Below, piece after piece: positions 50,564-60,321 of a stretch of DNA of 64,000 bases. Both the position numbers and the translations under genes were made by a program. Source of the stretch: Rutidosis leptorrhynchoides (Eukaryota > Streptophyta > Magnoliopsida > Asterales > Asteraceae); NCBI RefSeq assembly GCF_046630445.1, contig NC_092333.1, forward strand, positions 331,935,501-331,999,500, written 5' to 3'. Each line of letters begins with the position of its first letter. The stretch's first letter is position 1. The notes under the pieces were generated by a model. That model worked only from the letters and a program-made list of their open reading frames with translations. It was not told where the DNA came from and did not search any database.

Positions 50564-51090
50564 ATGAAAGAAATCTTCCGCTGTGCAATTGATCATTTTA
50601 GAGATATTACTTGGAGTCATTCATGGCATATTCTGAAAGACGTTGCATTCGAGTCATTTAATTTCATCAAGATTATTATTATAACGACCCTCATTTTTCC
50701 ATTCTATATTTTTCCAATATTAAATGCCCAAACAATATAATTAAAACTTAATGATTAAACTTTAATCAACAATTCTTAAGTGTTAAGAGTTAGAAAACAT
50801 ATTAATTAACTTTGTGCAAATATTGACAAGTTAATAAAAGATGAAAATAATAAACTGTTAGTCGACACACACTGCTAATTAAAATTTATGCATTTATGTA
50901 ATATTATAACTAATAACCTATAAGTAATAAATAAAAAGTGACATTTATATAAATAATAAAACAATTGGGAACTAAATATATACAAGTCATGAATTAGTAA
51001 CAAAAAAATAATACTTATCATGTAGTAAATGTAAAAATAATAATAATAATAGTAATAATAATGAGACTAAAAAAATCTTTCATCCTTATG

Positions 51091-51218
51091 TTGACTAAAG
51101 ATAAAGTGTAAACTAGTACATCCTTATGTTGACTAATTATAAACTAATACCACCTATTGTTGACTAAAAATTATAAAACAAAATAAAATCATTAATTAGA
51201 ACATCCTTATATTGACTA
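51091..51218 (+). promoter_or_regulatory. Four TTGACT (W-box-like) motifs upstream of TATA
   Basis: TTGACT at 51091, 51129, 51160 and 51213, three of them in the larger context CATCCTTATRTTGACTAA. TTGACY is the core bound by plant WRKY factors. In the 3' LTR the first copy is TTAACT (about 57582), so only three remain there. Confidence 0.5.
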
Positions 51219-51236
51219 ACACTCTAATACTTGCAC

Positions 51237-51244
51237 TATATAAA
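51237..51244 (+). promoter_or_regulatory. TATA box of element X LTR
   Basis: TATATAAA in the context GCACTATATAAACACC, a typical plant core promoter; the start site is expected near 51270. Same box at 57728-57735. Confidence 0.7.
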
Positions 51245-52236
51245 CACCTAGTTTCTCATTCACAAATCACACCAAAATCATCTCTCAAAAACAATCTCTC
51301 CCTCTCCCTCTCTTGTGGTATTCGAATCTTCAAGCTTGTTCTTCGTGTTCTTCAAGAATCTTCAAGGAGTTCTTCAAGATTTTCAAGGCTTTGATTTTCC
51401 ATCTTCATCGTGTTCATCTTTTCTTTGTTAATTATCTTGAATCTTCAAAGGTATAACATAAACCCTAAACTATTTACATAAACTTTAATCTTTGTTAATT
51501 CATATTCATATTATAAACTTGTTATTCATAAGTATATACATAAACACACCTAGATTTATATATACATATATACATGTAAAAAAAATATATTTTTATATAT
51601 ATATACATATATATACGAATTATATATACATATACATATTAAAACGTTAAACCCTAATACTACTTATACTAGTACTTAACATGTATACACTATTACTATA
51701 ACTAGCACCTATAACCTACTACTTATATTGTAACACAAAAACATTTTGGGATATGTATTAGATGTATAGATCTTCGAACTTTCTTGACGAATGGTTTCTA
51801 CGAGATTCTAGGCAGAGGGTTTGGATTTCCGATTTAAAGGGTCCTATGGCTCAAGCCCCTAGATCTAAATTAGCCATTTGAAGGGAAAGGGGTGATTGGA
51901 AGCTTATCTAATACGGCAAGTATCCTAAAATGGAAAACACTCATAAAAGTAGAAACTCTCTAGTCATAGAAACTTAGTAAAATAAGAAACCTTCTAAAAA
52001 TAGAAACTTTATAAAAATAGTAACTTACTAGGAATAAAAACTTAGTAAAACAAGCTATACTTAAACACATACTTAAACTTAAACATGGGCAAAACACTTA
52101 ACTACTCTTAAATGTCAATAGGTTGACTTTCCTGCTCACTCGTTCAACTCTTTATTCCGAGGAATAACTCTCTCTACTTACTAAGGTGAATTCATAGCCC
52201 CACTCTTTATTGCTAGCAAACTTATTTAACTTATTT

Positions 52237-52284
52237 GGGGTGAGACACATGCTGCTTTTACTATTTACAATTTAGACACAAGTA
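52237..52284 (+). promoter_or_regulatory. Shared LTR block 1 (element X, 5' LTR)
   Basis: GGGGTGAGACACATGC, TGCTTTTACTATTTACA, TTTAGACACAAGTAC: the most diverged version, still alignable with B. Confidence 0.5.
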
Positions 52285-52618
52285 CCAACTGCTAAAACTA
52301 TGCTATACCCGGCTATGTCCAACTAAGTCCCTACAGTGATATTTTTAAGTGCTGCGGCATGCTTATTTATTGGGGGTAGGCCTATCGGGAGTAACGTCCC
52401 CGATACATTTGACTAAGTCTTTGTATTACTTGATAATGAAATTAAACCGACAAGGACAGACACAACTTGTCATGGGGCAAACTTGAACGTTTAGTCTAAA
52501 TACCACGCACTGGCATAACTTTTGGATCTGCGAGATCTACTTTTTGATCCTGCGGGAGATCAACTTTACAACTAAATCTTGTGGTCTAAAAACAACGATA
52601 ACTACTTTTGTTAAACCT

Positions 52619-52671
52619 ATGAACTTCACTCAACCTTTTTGGTTGACACTTTAGCATGTTTTGTCTCAGGT
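52619..52671 (+). promoter_or_regulatory. Shared LTR block 2 (element X, 5' LTR)
   Basis: ATGAACTTCACTCAACC, GGTTGACACTTTAGCATG, TTTTGTCTCAGGT. Confidence 0.6.
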
Positions 52672-52930
52672 GCTGTTTGATTCAAGCTTTCTTATCTACT
52701 ACTTATGTGATGCTACTTGGACTTAGGATCAAGAGATATCGCATTTATTACTTCTGCATATGAACAATTACTTTATCGTTATTTCCATTATTGTAACGAC
52801 ATTTCATTTTCCGCTGCGTACTCAATAAAGTTAAATTTTCTCATTTAGTATTGTTCTCGTATTATAATATGTTGGTTTATTTGATATTAGTAACGTTTCT
52901 TCCAGACCATATTGGGAGGACGTTACAGAT

Positions 52931-52942
52931 TGGTATCAGAGC
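52931..52942 (+). other. Primer-binding site of element X
   Basis: TGGTATCAGAGC, a perfect match to the initiator tRNA-Met 3' complement (less CCA pairing beyond), 3 nt after the LTR. Confidence 0.93.
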
Positions 52943-53140
52943 ATAACCAGGCTGTTATAGAGAACCAGGATTGCATTTTTATGTGTGCCTTACTTGTTGC
53001 TAGGGTGCCTTAGCAATCTAGAAAACTATAACCTTTCCTGCCTTAGACTTTAAAGCACTTAGGATTGCCTTGTAATCTTAAAACATATGCTTTACAATCT
53101 TATATTAAAACTGATCAAAAATCTCCTTCCTAATGTTAGG

Positions 53141-53848
53141 ATGTCTAATTCTTACCAAGCGACCAAAATGAATCTTTTCAAGCCAACCGAAAAAGATACT
53201 GAAAGGTCTTCCACTAAAAGACCAGTCCAAAGTCCACCTTATGTCTTTGGTGGTCCTCTCTCACCAAACTATAGTCCGGATACTTTACCTAATTCTCCCA
53301 GTTACCACCCGACTCCAAGATCGGAAAGTAAAGGGAAACGCCCTGCTAATTTCAAAGAAGATGGCCCGTCAAAGAAAAGATCCCGATCTCCTTCCTACGA
53401 TGAAGTTGATGCCAAGTACGAGCTCATGAATCTGCGAAAAACTACCGATGACCTAATTCACCGTATTGCAAGGATCGATGTTCAAATGAAGGAAAAAGAC
53501 CTAGCGATCAAGAAGCTCATGGAGGAAAATGCTGAACTAAAGAAAGAGATAAAGTTGGTGAAGTATGAAGGTGATAGAAATACCCGATGGGGAAAGCAAT
53601 CTCTCTCCTACCTAAGAAAAGATGTTGACCTTAGATTGAATATGGAGAAAAACCGCGTGAATAATCAACTTTCTATAAGGGACCACAAGTACCATGTAAT
53701 CAACAATGAAGTTTCTAATCTTTATGATAATCTTGAGTTCCTGCATGAGAAACAAAAGGCGAAGAATGAGAAAGTTGAGAAGTTTATGAAGAAGGTTGAG
53801 GACGAGAAGAAGGAATATGAAGACTACTTCAATCTTAATATTTCCTAG
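53141..53848 (+). CDS. Coiled-coil protein encoded by element X
   Basis: 235 residues from the ATG at 53141 (MSNSYQATKMNLFKPTEKDT); the frame is open upstream to 53087, but that part is poor coding sequence. It lies where gag is expected, about 200 nt after the primer site. Residues about 25-70 are Pro/Ser-rich (SPPYVFGGPLSPNYSPDTLP), then a basic nuclear-signal-like cluster (KKRSRS). From about residue 90 to the end it is highly charged with heptad-like spacing (DLAIKKLMEENAELKKEIKL), so a long coiled coil is predicted. No zinc knuckle, no protease, no recognised capsid fold. It is intact while the pol scrap next to it is broken. It may be a replaced or reduced gag, or a captured host gene. 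No family recognised. Confidence 0.6.
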   Translation: MSNSYQATKMNLFKPTEKDTERSSTKRPVQSPPYVFGGPLSPNYSPDTLPNSPSYHPTPRSESKGKRPANFKEDGPSKKRSRSPSYDEVDAKYELMNLRKTTDDLIHRIARIDVQMKEKDLAIKKLMEENAELKKEIKLVKYEGDRNTRWGKQSLSYLRKDVDLRLNMEKNRVNNQLSIRDHKYHVINNEVSNLYDNLEFLHEKQKAKNEKVEKFMKKVEDEKKEYEDYFNLNIS

Positions 53849-54059
53849 TTATCTTTCCAAATTCTTATCCATGTAAAGGCTATGCCTTAACTATTCCTAT
53901 TTTCAACTCGTGTAATAAAGGCTTATTTAATGCATCGTTCTTAATAAAATAAAGTGTTTTATTAATATCATATTCATCTTTATCTCGCTTAAAATTTTTT
54001 CAAACTTATGACCTATCAGATTTATCAAACTTCTATACACCCTTATGTAGTGAAGAATC

Positions 54060-54350
54060 ATGGTTCACCCAACTACACCAACTCTTACCACGATGTCTGA
54101 CTACGTCCATTTCCTAACTTTCACGACTTCCATAACTTTCAAAGATATGAAGGTTGACCAAGTCTATAAAGACTGCAACTTAAAACTAGACAAGTTCGTA
54201 ACTGTTTTCATGGATGACATTTCGATCTACTCCAAGAGTGAGAAGGAACATGAGCAACATTTGAAAATTCATTCTTGAACTCTTAAGAAAAAAGAACAAC
54301 TCTACGCAAACTTTTCCAAGTGCAAGTTTTGGCTTAAAACCGACATGTTG
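54060..54350 (+). pseudogene. Ty3/gypsy reverse transcriptase relic in element X
   Basis: In one frame KFVTVFMDDISIYSKSEKEH with EQHLKI is the gypsy RT active-site region (FMDD equals the F/Y-x-D-D box). After a break it goes on as TLKKKEQLYANFSKCKFWLK, the next conserved RT part. A stop and a frame change lie between them near 54275, and nothing of RNase H or integrase follows. The scrap identifies the parent as Ty3/gypsy. Confidence 0.8.
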
Positions 54351-54359
54351 TTGATCGAG

Positions 54360-57160
54360 CTAAGATTACTGCTATCCTTAACACACTATAAATCATCATT
54401 GATCACATATCCTGACCTTATGAAGTGATATTGAAATGGAAATATGAATTAGTGAAATATAATGACGGTGGACAACATGATTATATTCTGGTAATTCATA
54501 GGAATATTCCAATATCATGACATATGGAATAAAAAGTGAACCAAGGAAAAAATTCTCAAACTATCTGTTCAAAAACCCAAATGCAAGGGCATTAAGGGTG
54601 AAAAATGATCATCTCAATATTTGTAGATATACGAAAATCTATCTCATACTCATTTAACGATCTTTCATATACCACAAAGGATGTGAACAATCAAACCTTG
54701 AGATTTTACGTTCATTATCCTAAATGATACCTCCTGATCATTGATACTTAATTATCACTTGTTATATCCAAATCCTCTCTATTAATACACTTTTGGTGTA
54801 AATTTATATATGACATTCAAAAACCCATTAGAACCCTCAAACGTCGATATTACAAACAACATGTCCAATATTACATTATCTATGTCGAGATGACGAATAT
54901 CTCATATGCATAACCTTTTGAAGAAGGGAACCTCCATACGTGTATCGTTTTGACTATTATAGTCAAGAAACTTTTGCACTCGTGCATTTACTTATAATAG
55001 ACTACTTGGCACCATGCAAGTAATGGTGTCATACTCAAACAATAATCGATCATTGTCAACTCGAAAATCAAAGGTGAAATACACTATCTCAAGTTGTGGC
55101 TAGAGCTAACCTCATCACATACTGCTGTAACAACTGAAATGATTCCATCATACTTTAACGTATCCTCCTCTCAGACCAACTAAGGCTAAATTCAGACGAT
55201 CATTACATAGCTGATAGTCACTGCTATAGCATTTGTTTATACTTGTCTCTGCGACTGCCAGATTATTTATGCTGAGATCTCGAACTCTCACTATCACTCG
55301 AACGATTCAAAGTTTGCAAATCTTATTTGATATTCCTTCATATATAACTCTAAATCTGAGGGATTTACTCAATTGATGATAATCACATTATCATCCTTCT
55401 TACTTCAACGCTAACATTCCGAGTCCAAAGACTCACGCCCTGATAAAAGCCAATTCATTAGTTTTCACTACCTCGAAACAATTATTACACAATTATCTCC
55501 GGAATTTTAAAATCTTCAATCAATTTTTCTCAAACAGATAAACTCTTAAATACAAGTACCCTGTTTTCCAAAGATTTCTTACACGAGTCTTTATTTTCAA
55601 ACTATCTTGGAATTTATAAAAAATGATTTTTTCACTTATGCGATTTATAAAATCTTATACATAAATTTAACTTTACGTACTTTAACTAGTACATATTAAA
55701 TAAATACTTTCGTTTCTACAAATTTTCACTTTGATTAAATCGAAATTACTTTACAAATTTTACGAAACCCTAGTTTTACTATGGACATCATTTCGTCACC
55801 TTCTCTAAAAATTACTTTCACTAACTATAAAAACACTTTCGCATTTTTATCAATTTACCTTTGTTTTATCAAATTAAACATTCTTTTAATCAACTCTTTT
55901 TCGTATTGGTCAAATTATTTCACGTAAATAGTACGTGATGTACATAACTCAAGTCTTACTAATAGCTCCGCTTCGTTTATATTGTTATATCGAATGTCAC
56001 AACTTTTCAAAAATTACTTTGGCTCATTATTAAAACTTTCGTATTTCTCTCCAATGCGTTTGGATCACCTTTATTCTCATTCTCCATGTAAGAACGAGAC
56101 TTACCTCTTTACGTACGTCATCTCTTCATTTCTATGCTAATCATTAAGAAGATCCTACTTCCGGTATCTCACGGCTAAACCACAACACCCTCGTAAACAT
56201 CAGTACTACGATCTTTTGAACAAAGAAGCAGAGGTTCCTTCATAATAGAAACAATATCTTATAAACAATGATTCACCTTTATTTGAATCCGCGTTTAAAC
56301 TCATAAGTAAATAATAGACTGACCCTCCATTGGTGCGAAAACACTTTTTTAACTCTGAAGGAGTTACCTTAAACATTTATGAAGATACTCTACACATTTC
56401 TTCCTTCTTGGATTACAACTAGATGTTATTCTAGTCAAGTCTAGATCTATGATTCGACATGAAGCTGAAATCATAAATCTTGAAGCTACATTCTGAAACT
56501 ATTTCTAAAGACAAGTTCTCATGTATACTGAACGATGTCTTTCATTTAATCACTCGTATTATCCTGAGGTCAATGAATCCTCAACTAATATCTCATTTAT
56601 CTATTAGACATCTCTTGAAAACTAAAGGTATCATGGTTACTTTTCGCAACTTGAAGCTGGTACTATCCCTAACAAGCACCAGCCATACATCAAACTACGT
56701 AACTGAAATCTTTACGTACTCTACTCTATTTTATCTGCCCTACTATTGGGGCATAAACACTCAAAATCTTAATGAGCTCAACGATACATTTCATGCTGAT
56801 ATAGCATCATCTTTCCTTTTAAAGGAAAACTAGTCAAACGACACTCTTGTTATTCCTTGGAAAATCTCCGCACTTAATGCACTTTGTAAACGACCTAATA
56901 AGGTTAAGGATCATGAGATCAAACGTGTAAACAAAACAATATACTTATTGTTAACACTCATTGGAATTCACGAAAGGGCCCCGATTGTACTAGGGAACGT
57001 GAAAATCAAACTCTATTAAAATCCGTTGGGATTCGCGTAGCAGCCCCTAACATACATGGGAATGCGAAGACCAAATGATACGGAAATACCTCTATCTCTT
57101 CTCAACTGCTGATGCAAACGAGAGCTTTACCTAAAATTTTGGGACGAAGTTTCTAATAAC
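54360..57160. other. Rest of element X core, no intact gene
   Basis: 2.8 kb of AT-rich sequence. No frame over 117 codons; the one at 56480-56833 has no recognised domain. Fits decayed or replaced pol. Confidence 0.5.
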
Positions 57161-57170
57161 GGGGAGGTAC
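57161..57170 (+). other. Polypurine tract of element X
   Basis: GGGGAGGTAC immediately before the 3' LTR, preceded by GGGACGAAGTTTC as in the other elements. Confidence 0.75.
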
Positions 57171-58727
57171 TATAACGACCCTCATTTTTCCATTCTATAT
57201 TTTTCCAATATTAAATGCCCAAACAATATAATTAAAACTTAATGATTAAACTTTAATCAACAATTGTTAAGTGTTAAGAGTTAGAAAACATATTAATTAA
57301 CTTTGTGCAAATATTGACAAGTTAATAAAAGATGAAAATAATAAACTTTTAGTCGACACTCACTGCTAATTAAAATTTATGCATTTATGTAATATTATAA
57401 CTAATAACCTATAAGTAATAAATAAAAAGTGACATTTATATAAATAATAAAACAATTGGGAACTAAATATATACAAGTCATGAATTAGTAAAAAGAAAAT
57501 AATACTTATCATGTAGTAAATGTAAAAATAATAATAATAATAGTAATAATAATGAGACTAAAAAAATCTTACATCCTTATGTTAACTAAAAATAAAGTGT
57601 AAACTAGTACATCCTTATGTTGACTAATTATAAACTAGTACCACTTATTGTTGACTAAAAATTATAAAACAAAATAAAATCATTAATTAGAACATCCTTA
57701 TATTGACTAACACTCTAATACTTGCACTATATAAACACCTAGTTTCTCATTCACAAATCACACCAAAATCTTCTCTCAAAAACAATCTCTCCCTCTCCAT
57801 CTCTTGTGGTATTCGAATCTTCAAGCTTGTTCTTCGTGTTCTTCAAGAATCTTCAAGGAGTTCTTCAAGATTTTCAAGGCTTTGATCTTCCATCTTCATC
57901 GTGTTCATCTTTTCTTTTTAATTATCTTGAATCTTTAAAGGTATAACATAAACCCTAAACTATTTACATAAACTTTAATCTTTGTTAATTCATATTCATA
58001 TTATAAACTTGTTATTCATAAGTATATACATAAACACACCTAGATTTATATATACATATATACATGTAAAAAAATATATTTTTATATATATATACATATA
58101 TATACGAATTATATATACATATACATATTAAAATCTTAAACCCTAATACTACTTATACTTGTACTTAACATGTATACACTATTACTATTACTAGCACCTA
58201 TAACCTACTACTTATATTGTAGCACAAAAACATTTTGGGATATGTATTAGAGATGTATAGATCTTCAAACTTTCTTGACGAATGGTTTCTACGAGATTCT
58301 AGGCAGAGGGTTTGGATTTCCAATTTAAAGGGTCCTATAGCTCAAGCCCCTAGATCTAAATTAGCCATTCGAAGGGAAAGGAGTGATTGGAAGCTTATCT
58401 AATACGGCAACTATCCTAAAATGGAAAACACTCGTAAAAGTAGAAACTCTCTAGTCATAGAAACTTAGTAAAATAAGAAACTTTCTAAAAATAGAAACTT
58501 TATAAAAATAGTAACTTACTAGGAATAGAAACTTAGTAAAACAAACTATACTTAAACACATACTTAAACTTAAACATGGGCAAAACACTTAACTACTCTT
58601 AAATGTCAATAGGTTGACTTTCCTGCTCACTCGTTCAACTCTTTATTCTGAGGAATAACTCTCTCTACTTACTAAGGTGAATTCATAGCCCCACTCTTTA
58701 TTTCTAGCAAACTTATTTAACTTATTT

Positions 58728-58775
58728 GGGGTGAGACACATGCTGCTTTTACTATTTACAATTTAGACACAAGTA
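58728..58775 (+). promoter_or_regulatory. Shared LTR block 1 (element X, 3' LTR)
   Basis: Same as 52237-52284. Confidence 0.5.
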
Positions 58776-59109
58776 CCAACTGCTAAAACTATGCTATACC
58801 CGGCTATGTCCGACTAAGTCCCTACAGTGATATTTTTAAGTGCTGCGGCATGCTTATTTATTGGGGGTAGGCCTATCGGGAGTAACGTCCCCGATACATT
58901 TGACTAAGTCTTTGTATTACTTGATAATGAAATTAAACCGACAAGGACAGACACAACTTGTCATGGGGCAAACTTGAATGTTTAGTCTAAATACCACGCA
59001 CTAGCATAACTTTTGGATCTGCGAGATCTACTTTTTGATCCTGCGGGAGATCAACTTTACAACTAAATCTTGTGGTCTAAAAACAACGATAACTACTTTT
59101 GTTAAACCT

Positions 59110-59162
59110 ATGAACTTCACTCAACCTTTTTGGTTGACACTTTAGCATGTTTTGTCTCAGGT
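59110..59162 (+). promoter_or_regulatory. Shared LTR block 2 (element X, 3' LTR)
   Basis: Same as 52619-52671. Confidence 0.6.
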
Positions 59163-59423
59163 GCTGTTTGATTCAAGCTTTCTTATTTACTACTTATGTG
59201 ATGCTACTTGGACTTAGGATCAAGAGATATCGCATTTATTACTTCTGCATATGAACAATTACTTTATCGTTATTTCCATTATTGTAACGACATTTCATTT
59301 TCCGCTGCGTACTCAATAAAGTTAAATTTTCTCATTTAGTATTGTTCTCGTATTATAATATGTTGGTTTATTTGATATTAGTAACGTTTCTTCCAGACTC
59401 TATTGGGAGGACGTTACAATTAT

Positions 59424-59606
59424 TTAGTCAATTATAGTTGGATGTATTATGAAAGTGTATGCATGCCGTCAACTTTCATTGTAAAGAAAGTTTGTCTTTT
59501 AGAAAAGAATGCAATATTTGTAAAATGTATCATATAGAGGTCAAATACCTCGCGATGTAATCAACTATTATGAATCGTTTATAATGTATTTGAACGGGTC
59601 CTTTTA
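59424..59606 (+). repeat. 5' LTR of element B, piece 3 (end)
   Basis: Resumes after the ATTAT duplication of X and matches in reverse 288-470 of A (GCATGCCGTCAACTTTC, ATGTATCATATAGAGGTC, ACCTCGCGATG). Ends near GGGTCCTTTTA just before the primer site. Confidence 0.8.
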
Positions 59607-59608
59607 GT

Positions 59609-59619
59609 TGGTATCAGAG
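59609..59619 (+). other. Primer-binding site of element B
   Basis: TGGTATCAGAG, initiator tRNA-Met type, 2 nt after the LTR. Confidence 0.85.
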
Positions 59620-60006
59620 TGGTGGTCTTAGTGAACCAGGTCTTGCATTAGTGTGTCTAACTAATAGTCGTTAGGATGCATTAGTAAGTCTGGACTTCGA
59701 CCGTGTCTGCATGTCCAAAGTTTTACTTATCATTTTTGTCGGAAATCATCTGCTTATCATCCTTAGGAAATTATCTGCTCATTCTAGACACGTTTTACTA
59801 CATTGACTGCATGAATAGTGTATAGACAAAAAAAAAATTCATATCTTAGCATATCTGTTACTGTAGACTTTATCTGACACGTTTCCTTAATTTTCTCCGG
59901 GATCTACGGGATCTTCTGTACTATATTATATATTCTATATAATTAGAATATTATCCGATAACCGAAAATCATTCCATATCGAAAATCCTCTAACTGATCA
60001 TAAGAG

Positions 60007-60321
60007 ATGGATCCTACACCTAGCTTGGATTCCATTAGTTCCGAAAGCAATTTCGAGAGGCGTATTGAAGTAGACTCTGAAGTCAATGAACCCGAAGTGT
60101 CTCCACCGTTTAGCTATTTTTCTTTCTGGAGAAGATGGGGGTAGGTCCTAGACTTACTCACTCGATGGAGAAATGAAGAAGGTAGAATAGAAACCCTGAC
60201 AAGGATGGTGCGTGATTTACAAGCTATACTTACTACACCAACATCATCACCAACCTTAGCACCAACAACACTTGTAGCACCGACAGCAACAGTACCACCA
60301 TCAGCAGCACCAGCAGCATAA
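60007..60321 (+). pseudogene. Gag-like N-terminal remnant of element B
   Basis: ATG at 60007 (MDPTPSLDSISSESNFERRI), acidic continuation, in-frame TAG at 60142-60144, then RWRNEEGRIETLTRMVRDLQ and a Pro/Thr/Ala-rich tail ending at TAA 60319-60321. Homologous in layout and in part in sequence to 7525-7893 of A. The stop and the lack of downstream gag mark it as dead. Confidence 0.55.

Larger units (their letters stand above)
48549..50679 (+). repeat. 5' LTR of element B, piece 2
   Basis: Resumes after the GATAT duplication of Y. 49919-50679 aligns well in reverse to 600-1260 and 8650-9430 of element A's LTRs, proving kinship. It has two tRNA-like modules, a TTATTA-rich stretch (49390-49760), and shared blocks 1 and 2. 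Ends at the ATTAT target duplication of X (50675-50679 overlaps by one base with the LTR start reading frame of repeats). Confidence 0.8.
50680..52927 (+). repeat. 5' LTR of element X
   Basis: 2248 bp. A TATA box at 51237-51244 is preceded by four TTGACT motifs within 150 bp. Downstream are CTTCAAG repeats (51325-51395) and shared blocks 1 and 2. The 60-codon frame at 51212-51394 lies in the leader and is not supported as a gene. Confidence 0.95.
50680..59418 (+). mobile_element. Element X: gypsy-derived LTR element with TA..CA ends
   Basis: 8739 bp inserted in element B's 5' LTR, with a perfect target duplication ATTAT (50675-50679 and 59419-59423). The two LTRs are both 2248 bp and start TATAACGACC, ending GGACGTTACA: the inner inverted part (TAACG/CGTTA) is normal but the outermost TG is TA in both copies. 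A clear initiator tRNA-Met primer site, one intact coiled-coil protein frame and a broken gypsy reverse transcriptase scrap lie inside. Non-autonomous. Confidence 0.92.
57171..59418 (+). repeat. 3' LTR of element X
   Basis: 2248 bp with a modest number of scattered differences from the 5' LTR. TATA at 57728-57735, block 1 at 58728-58775, block 2 at 59110-59162. Confidence 0.95.

Noticed and set aside
51212..51394. 60-codon frame in X LTR, also at 57703-57885
   Set aside because: Overlaps the TATA box and leader; CTTCAAG repeats make it serine-rich; no sign of coding.
54060..54194. Separate small gene before the RT scrap
   Set aside because: The first 45 codons are filler upstream of a recognisable, broken RT motif; treated as one pseudogene.
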